NCBI GenBank assembly: GCA_002917775.1
Contig: KZ627153.1
Span: forward strand, 124,001-188,000
Direction: 5' to 3'
DNA length: 64,000 nt
DNA from: Glaciozyma antarctica PI12
Taxonomy: Eukaryota; Basidiomycota; Microbotryomycetes; Kriegeriales; Camptobasidiaceae
The translations under genes were made by a program, and so were the position numbers. The notes under the pieces are model-generated. The model did not search any database, was not told the DNA's origin, and was given only the letters and a program-made list of their open reading frames with translations. Each line of letters opens with the position of its first letter. Position 1 is the stretch's first letter. Below are positions 1 through 9,185 of the stretch, in pieces.

Positions 1-47
1 CGGCTTGTCCGCCAGCACCCACGCCCGCATAAACCACTTCCACTTAC

Positions 48-189
48 CACTGAGGACCGCATCAAGCTCCTTGAGGTCGCTAAGGCTGCGAGTGAGACTG
101 GGCGGGAGTGCGTCGATCGTGTCGGCAAAGGTCGAGACGAGGTGGATGATCTCGGAGGACGGAGTGGGGTTGGGGATGTTGCCTGCCAT
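48..189 (-). CDS. ING-family chromatin protein, first exon only (cut by left edge)
   Basis: The minus strand has an ATG at 189 and reads into a 47-residue exon that ends at a clean GTAAGT donor just below position 48. The exon contains IDALPPSLTRSLSDLKELDAV, which matches the N-terminal helical part of ING/Yng2/Pho23 proteins: a run ending in LP, an aromatic or Thr-Arg step, then LRELDA. ING proteins are subunits of histone acetyltransferase or deacetylase complexes and normally end in a PHD finger that reads H3K4 methylation. That part lies outside the window. The family call rests on this one exon, so the exact ING paralogue is unknown. Confidence 0.6.
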
Positions 190-421
190 CTCTGGGGCGA
201 CCTGGTCGAGTTCTTGAAGCTGTGGGCGAGGCGTGCGTTGAGGTAGGAGGGCAAGAGACTGAACCCAGAGCGATTCATTTGGCGGGGAGGCCCTCTTCCC
301 TGCGACCTCACCGCTGCCGTTGCTCTTCGTGCTCCTCAGCCGATCTCAAGGTAAGGAAGGCTTGGGGGGAAGGCTGGGAGGGAGCGGCAGCTGACAGCGC
401 GCGTCCCACAGCTTCGAGTCG

Positions 422-1564
422 ATGTCCGCAGCTCCTCCCTCTCAACGACCTCTCCCAACTCTCCCTCTCGAGCTTCAGCACGGCATCATCCGCCACAGCG
501 TCGCAGAGCCGTCTTTCAAGAGCAAGGTGGCGCGCTATCGCGTGCTGAAGACGTACTCGCTCGTCTGCAAGGCGTGGCGCGAGAGGGCGCAAGCTGAGCT
601 GTTCGGGAGCATCCTCATTTTCGGGAAGCTGGAGGCTGGGAAGCATCCTCTGCGGCGGTATTTCCAGCCGCACAAGTCGCCAAGTTTCCTGCTGCATGTC
701 CTCGAGAAGGATTCGAAGCTGGCGGCGAGAGTGAGGACAATGCGAGTAACGGCTGATTCTCCGCACGGTGTTGACTTCAAGTTTGCTGCCGAGATACTTA
801 TGGCGATGTGTGGGTCTTGGGATGAGGTGCGATTCCACGGCTGCAAACGAGCGTGGCTTGGGGCATTCGAGCCAGGCTGCGACAGTGAGTCCTTGGTCCT
901 CTCCCTCGTGCGCCTTCACACTAATCTTTCCTCGCAGTGATCACGAAAGCCTATTACTGGAAGACGAATCTCACCTGCCAGCCAGGTCTCGTATTCCCAA
1001 ACCTCCGCCATCTCCTCCTCGCCCACCTCGCCCTGGATGATCTCGCCAAAACCGCTCTCACTCCCACCATCCTTCCTTCCCTATCCGCACTCTGCTGGTC
1101 ACAGATCTACATATCGACTCTTCTGGGTAACCAGCTCATTCCCGTCCCTCCCTCTCTCCTTGCCCAAATCCGCCCTCCCCACCCTCGACACTCTCCCACC
1201 CACTCTCCGCACCTCGAACCTCATCCTCCTCTCCTGCCACACCTCCTCTCACTCATTCATCGACTTTCTCCCGCCCTCCCTTCGCATACTCCGCTTCACC
1301 GACCCCCACCACACCGACGTCCGCGTTCAGAGCTCGCAGCTCTGGGCGACCGCGCCTCTTCAGAGCCGACTTCCAGCGCTGGAGATACGCTTCCCTTCGC
1401 ACTGGAGCGAGGCAGTCGCTGGGACGTTCAAGACGACGTGCGAGGGGCTCGGGATCAGGGTCGTCGTTGAAGGATTGAGGTTGAAGAAGGGTTGGCGTGA
1501 TGAGGAGGAGGATCTCGATCCGGGGTTCTGGGAGCTTGTGGAGGAGACGGAGAGGAGCTTGTAA
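422..1564 (+). CDS. F-box-like protein (paralogue 1)
   Basis: Exon 1 (422-884) begins with a Pro-rich stretch, then LPLELQHGIIRHSV and a Y-S-L-V-C-KAWRERAQ segment typical of fungal F-box N-termini. An intron (885-937, GTGAGT to TCGCAG) leads to an exon with LPSLSALCWSQ and an acidic end FWELVEETERSL. The same architecture is seen in the minus-strand gene at 29105-30259, so the two are paralogues. F-box proteins recruit substrates to SCF ubiquitin ligases. Between about 1090 and 1240 the best reading moves from one frame to the next without a convincing intron. This gene may therefore carry a small indel or a non-canonical intron and could be damaged. The F-box call comes from pattern only. 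Confidence 0.5.
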
Positions 1565-1660
1565 GGATTGGTGGAGGTTGGAGGACGTGAAGGTGTGCCT
1601 GTCGGGGGCTTGATCTGTGAATGAAGGTGTTGTGAAGGCAATCCTCGGGGCGAATGAGCT

Positions 1661-1681
1661 GGTGGCAAAAAGAATGCAAGA
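1661..1681 (+). repeat. 21-bp direct repeat, copy 1
   Basis: The unit GGTGGCAAAAAGAATGCAAG plus one more A occurs here and again at 1976-1996 in the same direction, 315 bp apart. The flanks are not clearly alike, so it is a short exact repeat, not part of a larger duplication I can see. Confidence 0.6.
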
Positions 1682-1702
1682 TGATTGATTTTTTGTGACA
1701 TG

Positions 1703-1757
1703 TTCCTCGCCCGGGAATGAGCCCGGCAATCCAGCACGGTGATGATGCACGAGGGAA
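1703..1757 (-). pseudogene. Decayed tRNA-like sequence, probably tRNA-Glu derived
   Basis: Read on the minus strand, the 3' part has a T-arm-like hairpin (CCGGG, short loop, CCCGG) followed by CGAGGAA. The 5' part has TTCCCTCG, which can pair with it as an acceptor stem. ATCACCGTG in the middle resembles the anticodon region of the intact tRNA-Glu at 2162-2232. About 17 nt covering the D arm are missing and the T loop lacks the TTCGA signature. A working tRNA is therefore unlikely. Confidence 0.45.
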
Positions 1758-1975
1758 GATGCAAAGGAAACTGGAGAGCTGAGAGAAACCCGACCTGCAG
1801 AGATTGACAAGTGTCGAGAAGCCGGCGACCTTGCGCAGGTTGAGTTGGGGGGGAGTGTTGTGTTCCTTTATTTGGCTCACAATTGCCAATAGCACGATGG
1901 AAGTGCACAAGGTGACCCGCAGACAAGTGTTCCTGAATTCCTGAGGGCGAGAAAAAAATAGATCAAGGGAGAGAG

Positions 1976-1996
1976 GGTGGCAAAAAGAATGCAAGA
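1976..1996 (+). repeat. 21-bp direct repeat, copy 2
   Basis: This is the second copy of the 21-bp unit at 1661-1681, in the same orientation. The two copies lie on either side of the tRNA-like relic and the first copy is near its end. Confidence 0.6.
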
Positions 1997-2161
1997 GGAT
2001 CGTGGAACGGCAGGCCACTGCTGTTGGGCTGATTGGGAGTTTTCGGAGGCCACACCTCCGGGATTGTTGTCTTCGGGGAAGAGGGGAAGAGGGAAGCAAG
2101 GGCAGGCTTCTGAAGGTTTTGAACAATTTGTATCAACAGTTGAAAGAACTTTCAGAACAAG

Positions 2162-2232
2162 TTCCTGGTAGTACATCGGTTAGTATATCTCGTTTTCACC
2201 GTGGAGAGCCGGGTTCGATTCCCGGCCAGGAA
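2162..2232 (+). tRNA. tRNA-Glu (anticodon UUC)
   Basis: A 71-nt cloverleaf can be drawn by hand. The acceptor stem TTCCTGG/CCAGGAA pairs fully, the D arm is GTAC/GTAT, and the anticodon stem TCTCG/CGTGG has one T-T mismatch. The anticodon loop is TTTTCAC with anticodon TTC at 2195-2197, and the T arm is CCGGG-TTCGATT-CCCGG. There is no intron. A run of T starts three bases after the 3' end (about 2236-2243) and should serve as the Pol III terminator. The anticodon and the TTTCACCGTGGAGA context fit eukaryotic tRNA-Glu. The stem mismatch slightly lowers certainty that it is fully functional. Confidence 0.88.
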
Positions 2233-2234
2233 GA

Positions 2235-2243
2235 GTTTTTCTT
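2235..2243 (+). terminator. Pol III oligo-T terminator of tRNA-Glu
   Basis: GTTTTTCTTTTTC follows the tRNA 3' end directly. Runs of five T are typical RNA polymerase III stops. Confidence 0.7.
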
Positions 2244-2705
2244 TTTCCCCAACGCGATGATCAGGGACCTCCTGACCGTCGGCTGTCAGGACCTAACTCA
2301 AGGAAATCCGGTACGCACTTCGATTACATCCTTTTTGCCCTTCCCCCTCGCGTAGCTTTTTTACTAGGACTCAATCAGCCCACTTTGTTCACAGCGCATC
2401 TCTTTTGACTGCCTAGGAAGCCGGAGACAAGAGAGACATTCTTGGAATTGGATACGTCGGCGCCGGCCGCCGACCTCGCTCTCCCCTCAATTCTTCCCTC
2501 CTCCCGCCGCTCTTCGTGTGATGGAGATCTGCTTCGAGTACGTTCCGCAGATCTCACACCAGTCATCTTCTTTCTCCTAATCCTTTCTCCCTTTCTCCCC
2601 TTCCCATTGTTCGGGCAGGGGTCCTTCGAATCGCCGGGCTGAGAAAGCGACGCGTTGGGGTGGATTTCGTTCTACCTTCCCTTTCTTCCTCCCCAATTCT
2701 ACACA
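2244..2705. other. Spacer between tRNA and decayed gene
   Basis: No coding pattern, RNA or repeat was recognised in this stretch. The pyrimidine-rich tracts near 2570-2700 could be a promoter or 5' leader for the following locus. Confidence 0.4.
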
Positions 2706-4511
2706 ATGTCCATCTCCCTCACAATCAGCCCTCTCGATCCTCTCTTCAAGCAAGACCCCCGTGGTGCGCTCCCCCCCCCCCCCCCCCCCCCCTCCGGTGG
2801 TGTGCTTGCGGGAGAAGCTGACGAGAAGGGCAACAGCAAACCGTCTCCGATCCCGGCGCCAAACACGTCCACCAACGTGCTTTCGCGGGCAACCCCTCTA
2901 AGGTCTACACGATCCTCATGCGGTACATCATGACCGCGCGCGAGGAGCTCCCCTACTTCCACATTTTTGCTGCGCACAGGATGACGCTCAAGACGGCGAA
3001 GGCCCACCTTCGTGGACGGAAGAAGCAGTCGAAGCAGTCGAAGCTGGCGAGCGAGACGGTCTTTGCAGTCGTTATCGACGACGAGCGCGAAGATATCGCA
3101 CAAGCAATCAAGGGATATCGCGCATGGGCGATGCCGAGTACGTTCCTCTCGCAACTCTCGCAACGTGGTTCTTTCGTTGAATTCCAGCTAACGACGACTC
3201 CACAGCCAAGGATAATATCAAGGAGCAACCTGCGATCTACCGCTGCGATAACATCTCCACGATCCTCGGTGCGTTCGACTTCTTGCGTTCATCCTACAAC
3301 CTCACTCACACTCGGATTGCAGGCCGCAACGTCCTCACAGAGCAGAGTCTCTACCTCCACGGTCTGGACCGCCCCACCCCAACATCTTCCTCAGCCGCAC
3401 CAGCCTCGAGCGCGAAAGCCTCACCTCGTATCGGCTCATCGGCTCGACTGGCTCCTCGATCCTTCTCGCAACGAAAACGTCCAGCTCTCCCCTGAGGAAA
3501 TCCTCTCCCTCAACCTTACGACCCACCAAAGCGCCGACGCAGAGCGCCTCTTCGTCTTCTCCTGAATCGACAACTCGTGGGAGCTTCGCGCGGAGGACGA
3601 GAGCGTTCGCGTCCTCGCCGAGTCGTTTATGCGCCGAGGCCAGGACGGCATCGTAATCAGTCTCCTCAGCCGTGTTCACTGACAGCGGATTGGCACGCGT
3701 AAAGCGGAAGGCGAGGCAGCAGGAGCGATGAACGTCGCGGACCAGCGAGGGAACATCGGGTGCGTCTCAAAGCTCTCACAAACGCGAAGCTCGAAGCCAG
3801 CTCTAATACACGTACCCAGGTCCTACAAGAATACGACTCGGTCGTTTCAAAAGCGCGCCATCCAGGATCGCGAGGAGCTACGCACGCTGAACGAGGGAGA
3901 AGATCACGTCTTGGACCACCTCGTCGGGCTCGTCGCCGGCGTCTTCCCTGGCCACTACGCCGATCTCCTCAAGGCATCGCTCAAGTCCAAACTCCCTCGT
4001 CGCGGATGCGTTCGACTCGCCACGACCACCGCGCTCATGCGCGGCTTCGACTCGCCCCTCCATGTTGAACCTCCCAGGGACACCGCTCTCACATCTGCGA
4101 TGTCGTTCGGAGGTCTCGACCCTTCTTTGACGCCTCGCGGAGCGTTCAACTTTTCCCTCGCGGCGCACGACGGCGTGGTCATGGTCTTTCGAGGCGACGT
4201 CTACGTTCACGGGACCTCGTTTCATTGGGAAGGTCCTCTTACCCTCGGCGATATCTACGACGACGAGGATATGGTGGACGAGGCCGTCGACTTCGAGGAG
4301 GAGGGAGAGGACGAGGACGAGATTTCTTCGCTCGGGGCGGATCAAGAGGATCAAGATCTGGATATCGAGGACGAGCATTGGGATGATGAGGATGAGGCAG
4401 CTGGGAGGGACTGCGCTGAGGAAGGTGGGAGTTCGTAGTGGCGGCAACAAGAACGGAGCTGTTAGGGTGCCGTTCACGACGAGGCGAATCACACGGTCCA
4501 TGTCGGCGTAA
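2706..4511 (+). pseudogene. Broken gene of unknown family; C-terminal part faintly like a 2-oxoglutarate/Fe oxygenase
   Basis: Protein-like sequence runs through one frame, starting near MSISLTISPLDPLFKQ (2706). It includes ILMRYIMTAREELPYFHIF, RLDWLLDPSRNENVQLSPEE, WELRAEDESVRVLAESF and a long C-terminal piece with an acidic tail. Good introns are visible: GTACGT to CACAG near 3138-3205, and GTGCGT to CCCAG near 3760-3820. The main frame is interrupted by TGA at 3563 and again at 3680, with coding-like sequence continuing past both, and the frame also moves near 3370 and before 4440. The C-terminal part has HVEPPRD, then FRGDVYVHG about 45 residues later. This is reminiscent of the HxD/E...H metal site of Tet/JBP-like fungal oxygenases, but the match is weak. 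It is probably a decayed gene. Confidence 0.45.
2771..2792 (+). repeat. Poly-C run of 22 bases
   Basis: An uninterrupted run of 22 cytosines falls in the 5' part of the decayed gene, where it would encode prolines. Length errors are common in such runs, so the reading frame downstream of it is not certain. Confidence 0.85.
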
Positions 4512-6639
4512 TTCACATGTGAATTGGCATTGTTCACTTTTACTTTCAAGAAGTTTGAGGAGCTGCAAGAGACGAGGACCTTCGCACGGGGCGAGGTGCC
4601 TTGCCCTGCCTACTCGAGGTGCGGGGGGAGTTTCCAGTCTTCAAGACGCGAGACCGGCAAGGCCCGCTCCAGGCATCCTCGTACCTTCCTAGATGCCCTT
4701 GCATGCATCTGGTTCACAGTCTTTGAGAGAGTGAGCGAGTGGAGGATCCGAGAGCGGCGAGCAGCGGTTCCTGGGAGCAGTGGGGGACACACGCAGAGGA
4801 AGGAGAGTAATTTAAGAATTGTTGCCCCAAGCTACTTTGCTGCTGCTTCTTCCTGTGCGTCCTGCTGAAGCGGCAAGAGCAGTCAGCAGAAGTTAGTGTG
4901 CAAGAGGCGGCAGCGTACCTGCCTTTACAAGCCTCGTCTCTCACGCGAAAGCCTGCACAGAATAATCTCGTTCATCAGCGGTGCCCTGCACACCATTCAC
5001 GCTCGGCGAACTCACTTGGAGCTCAAGCAGAAGAGTCCCCACCAAGGCATGCTCCGATCCGGCCGAAGCAGTTCCCCCAGTTGCACCTCTTCGTACCCCT
5101 CTCAGCAGCAGACCTCCCTGCGGCCAGCACATATCAGCTCCCGTACCCCCGTCCCCTTCCTCCCTCGCCAGCACTCCAGCCGCCCACCTCGCCGTCCCAG
5201 TCTTGAGCACTCCACGAGGCCTCCACGGAGCCTCCACTCGGTGCGATCACATTCTGAAGAACGTAGAAGGTGCGAGCAGGTTTGTAGAGAGCGAGCAAGG
5301 CTGTGGTGGCTCAGGAGGGGAGCCGGACGTGTCAGAAGAGGAGTGGAGGTGGGGAGAGGTGAAGAACGCGCGCCGCCGGGGAGGGGGGAGGTCGCAGGTT
5401 GTAAGACTATTCTAGAGAGTCCATTCGAGTCCTTGTGGGTGCATCCTGAGCGTGAGGTGATGCGGAGAGAGGAGGGATTCGGCTCAGCCAAGTTGGTGAT
5501 TTTGAGCCGGGAGAGGGCTCGAGAGGATCACTTGTGCTCCTGCTTGGTCTTCTTCTAGTGCTAGTGCTTGTTTCCGAGGGTAATCTGCTCCAAGTGTTCG
5601 CTGCAGACTCCCCCGCCTCGTTGTGGCGTTAGGAACCGAGGAGGGAGCTCCCTCTCTGCTCCCCAGCTGACTGGCACTCTCGCTGTTGCTGCTCCTGCTT
5701 GCACCTCTCGCTCCTCCGCCACTACCGCTGAATCTTCGAGACTGCTCGCACATAACACTGCTTGAGTCACCTCCCTGGCCGTGCCCGACACCTCGCTCTT
5801 CGTCAGCAGCTGACAGCTGACCCTCCCTGCCGCCTTCCTCCTACCTCCCTCGCTCGGTCTGGCCCTCGCAGGTGCCTTCTCTCCCATCGGCGTGAGTCTC
5901 TACAGGATTTATAAAAGGTACCCGTGCCTCAGCCGCCGCCGATCCTCGCTACTCACTCCCCTCGCACTGTCCTCCTTGGATCCGGCGGTTAGCTACACCT
6001 CTCACTCGCTTGCTGCTTTCTCAATCGGAGCTATCACTAATCAAAGCGCTCAAAAGCTCTTCGCCAGGCAGCCTTCTCGAAGGGCCAGCACTTCTCAGGG
6101 GAACTCCGCTCTCTCACATTCACAAAAAATTCTTCTCTCAATTACATGAACGAGCTGAAAGCTGAAAGCTCGTCCATCGTTCCACGGTTTCCAGGCCTGA
6201 GATGGTATCAAAGAGATCGATGATCTCTGGTGATTATTGTGTCCGTTTCCGAACGAATCTCTGCAGCTAAAAAGAGTGGGGTCAAAGTGACAGACCTGGT
6301 CGGAGAGACAAGGGAGAGCAGCGGCCGCGGAGCTTGTAGGAGAGAGGCAGGAGGCTCATGGCAGGGCGCACTGCTGTAAGCTATCAGCCGATAGAGTGAT
6401 TGGAATGGCAGGAAGTTGGTCAAAAGTTCTCCGAGGAAGACTCTCAGCCGCGAGATGTGGCGAAAGTGGCGACTCTCCTCCCTCCCTCCCTCTCTCAGAT
6501 CCTCAAGAACAACACAGCAACGTTTAATCCATCAACCTGAACCTCCCTCTCAAGCCCTTCAACGTCTGCCAGCCCTGCCAGCCTCCAGCAACTCATCGAG
6601 CACGTCACCTCACACCGCTCGCCTCGACCATCGCCGAAG
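4512..6639. other. 2.1 kb without a recognisable gene
   Basis: Open frames here are short, Ser/Arg-rich and lack conserved motifs or intron signals joining them. The one regulatory-looking item is a strong TATA-like site at 5908-5918. This stretch may be promoter plus long 5' leader of the gene at 6640, a non-coding transcript, or decayed sequence. Confidence 0.4.
5908..5918 (+). promoter_or_regulatory. TATA-box-like site
   Basis: TTTATAAAAGG stands alone in GC-rich surroundings and is followed by a CT-rich stretch (about 5940-6010), as in many fungal promoters. The next coding start on this strand is 720 bp away, so the site may serve an unannotated transcript. Confidence 0.35.
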
Positions 6640-8682
6640 ATGAACAAGCGCCTATTAGAAGCTGCTGGTCAGAGCAACGGGAAAAGGGTGAGGTTTGACA
6701 AGGTACGTACGAGTTCACGTTCTTTGTGGAGGAGTCTCGCTGGAGGAGTCGGGCTGGGATCCATGATGAAGCTGTGTTTGGGAGCTGGAAGTACGGGGAT
6801 TAGGATGGAGCTGACTCGGGTCTCGAGAGTTTGAGATGCTATGATCACTAGAAGCGGAAGCAGGGGAGCGGGTCGCTACCAAGGTCGCAGCTGATCTTCT
6901 TTGCCGTAGGCCGCAGAGACCCCTCCTGAGATTCGAGAGGACCAACCCGAGATCGTGTTCGACGCGTTCCTCGAGGACCTCGAGGAGCGTTACGCGCGTG
7001 GAGAAGAGCGACGCAGCCACGCACAGACGTCTGAAGAGCTCACCGACTGGATGCAAAAGGAAGTTTGGCCTCTGCTGCTCCGTCTCGGAGAAGATGCTCA
7101 GATTGTGAGTACTATTCCGGAGATAGAGCTTGCTCCTCCTCACTGAACGAGTTCAGCGGAGCTACGTCAAGAAGTGGGACCTTGTTGCGGAGCTCTTCGC
7201 CAAGTCGGACCGGTTCTGGTGCGTTTACCCGTCCTTGGGGGAGGGGAGGGAGCTGATGTATCGACTGAGCTCAGCATGGAGGATGGAAAGCTCGTTAGCC
7301 CGTACGGCTGGGATTCTCGGTCGTTCAGAAACGACCTGCTGCTCTCGGGCATCTTCATCTTCAAGGGCGGCGCCACTATCGCCACCTCTTTCGCTTCGAT
7401 TCTGTTTGCAATTATGCTCTCGGAGGCACCGCACCTCTCTATTGCTTTCCAACGGTGAGATTAAGCTGCTTTAGCCGCAAGACGGTGCTGAGCAGTTTGA
7501 TGTGCAGACTCACTGCGGAGAGCGTCGACTATTTCTGTCTCACGGCGGCTGAGGTGTCCAGGGGAGTCGAGATGAAGGGATTCAGCGCGCGAGCTGTTTA
7601 TTTTTTGTCTCCAGTGAGTACTCGAGCTCGCTTAAGTTGGAGAAAGGAGACTGACCCGCCGATTCGCGGGATGATCTTCTGACGGTGCTCTCGCTCAAGG
7701 TTCGACACCTCACAGCTCGTGCAAACTGAGGTTCTGAATCCTCTACAGCGTATGTACACTGGCTGGTCGATAGATCCTGGGAAACGCCTCCGCCAGCATG
7801 CGCAGGACGCCATCAACCTCCGAGTTGCTGCTGCCAAGGAGAGTGCGTGTTTTTCTCCTTGCTTTCACACCCCACAAGGCTGCCTGCTAACTCGAAATCA
7901 ACAGAGGTTCCTTTCAAGGATTTGACGACTCAGATCGTGTACGACCCGACGCTCGAGCACCCGGTCGCGGGGTACTTTTACGAGTGTATCATCAACACCG
8001 TCACCAAGTCCTCGCAACCTCCGCACCTGAATGTCAATCAGTTTGACACGCTCTCGCACGGCGCCATTCTTACAATTCTCGGCGTGTACGATTTCTGGAT
8101 GGGCGCCATCAAAGCCTACACCGAGATCGACGAATCCTCGCACCAGCGAAAATCGGTGCGTGATTCTCGTTTTTTTTCTATTTGACGCGCTGCTAACGTG
8201 CTAGCAGAACGGAAGGAAGATCAGCGCCAAAAATTTCTTCCTGACCGTCGCCGAGCTCAAGCACTACTTCAACATCGCTCTCCCCACCGCCTTCTCCATC
8301 CTCACCGGACGCTCGTGGAAATGGCTTACGAATCGATTCCCTGATCGCTTTCCGAAGGAGTGCTACCCTAGCGGCAATCTTCTTCTCGAGCTTCAAACCA
8401 AAGAGGTGCGAAGGGAGAAGAGGGAGACGGACGAGGCGCTCAAGAGCTTAACAGCGACACCGAAGGCGATGGACTTTCTGAAGAAGCTCCAAGAGTGTGT
8501 TCCCATCCCTCTCCTCACGGAAACAAGCTGAGATTCCTTTCAGAGGTCGTGGAAAAGGCGCTGTCTGAGCTGGTGTTCGGGAGCGGAAGCAGGTGCGCCT
8601 TTCGCGCCCGAAACGCTCGCAGTTCTGATGTTCTTCACAGCGGGGCGACGCGCAGATGGCGGTGGCGGGTTTTTCGGGCTGA
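6640..8682 (+). CDS. Unassigned multi-exon protein with a GIY-YIG-like segment
   Basis: The ATG at 6640 opens a short exon (MNKRLLEAAGQSNGKRVRFDK) ending at GTACGT. Further exons read AETPPEIREDQPEIVFDAF, RSYVKKWDLVAELFAKSDRF, SMEDGKLVSPYGWDSRSF, a Gly/Ala-rich stretch to about 7455, then a region with uncertain borders. Next come MYTGWSIDPGKRLRQHAQDA (about 7750-7810), VPFKDLTTQIVYDPTLEHP and FFLTVAELKHYFNIALPTAF. Introns are canonical. MYTGWSxDPxKRLxQH resembles the YIG half of GIY-YIG nucleases (YxGxSxDPxxRLxQH), but I could not find a clear GIY half upstream. The end is uncertain: one reading stops at 8531, another splices on to about 8682. No family is assigned. Confidence 0.5.
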
Positions 8683-8753
8683 AATTTAATTCGTAGCGCT
8701 GTAGTTCGATAGCAGAGTACCCTGCTTCAAAGCTTCACCCCTGGTCGTCGCGC

Positions 8754-9185
8754 TTGCGGTGCGAGAGCCACTTTGCCCACGAACTGGCTGGCTGGCTGTG
8801 TGTTCCAATGAAGTCGCTTTCGAGTTTGGTGTTTCCGAAGATGGAGATGTTGTATCTCGCTCGGGGTGAGAAGCGCAGAGCTGGCGACGTCGATTTGGCC
8901 CAAACGCGTGCGTACATTTTCAAGCGATTCACATTCCAAGCTTTAAGCCCTCATTCTTCAGCTCTCAACATCGCCGAACTCGTTCTCAGAATCGAGGAGC
9001 GTGACAGCTTCGACGATGCGCCGCTTGACGACCTGCGTAAGGAGATTCAGTGCGGAGGGACTCGCGTGAGTGACGCCGAAATGACGTACGGGACTTTTCA
9101 CGTCGTCTTGCGGGCGCTTCTCAAGTCGGGCAGAAATCGTCAGTGGAGAACGACAGATCGTGGGCCCGAGACGTGCTCACTTTGA
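8754..9185 (+). CDS. Putative coding stretch, unknown
   Basis: The frame from 8754 includes LNIAELVLRIEERDSFDDAP and EMTYGTFHVVLRALLKSG, which look like ordinary protein. An in-frame intron may lie at about 8908-8960. The stretch could be a small separate gene, a last exon of the preceding gene, or a remnant. Its end overlaps the 3' exon of the minus-strand gene that follows by about 65 bp. No family is recognised. Confidence 0.3.
   Translation: MRCESHFAHELAGWLCVPMKSLSSLVFPKMEMLYLARGEKRRAGDVDLAQTRAYIFKRFTFQALSPHSSALNIAELVLRIEERDSFDDAPLDDLRKEIQCGGTRVSDAEMTYGTFHVVLRALLKSGRNRQWRTTDRGPETCSL

Larger units (their letters stand above)
1565..2161. other. Intergenic stretch with a tRNA relic and a short direct repeat
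   Basis: I see no convincing protein gene here. The stretch holds a degenerate tRNA-like sequence on the minus strand (1703-1757) and two copies of a 21-bp unit (1661-1681 and 1976-1996). Otherwise it is plain AT-richer spacer before the tRNA-Glu gene. Confidence 0.5.

Noticed and set aside
4896-5558. Long open frame of 220 codons on the plus strand
   Set aside because: Its composition is Ser/Arg/Pro-rich as expected of chance frames in GC-rich DNA. There are no motifs, and competing frames of similar length overlap on both strands.
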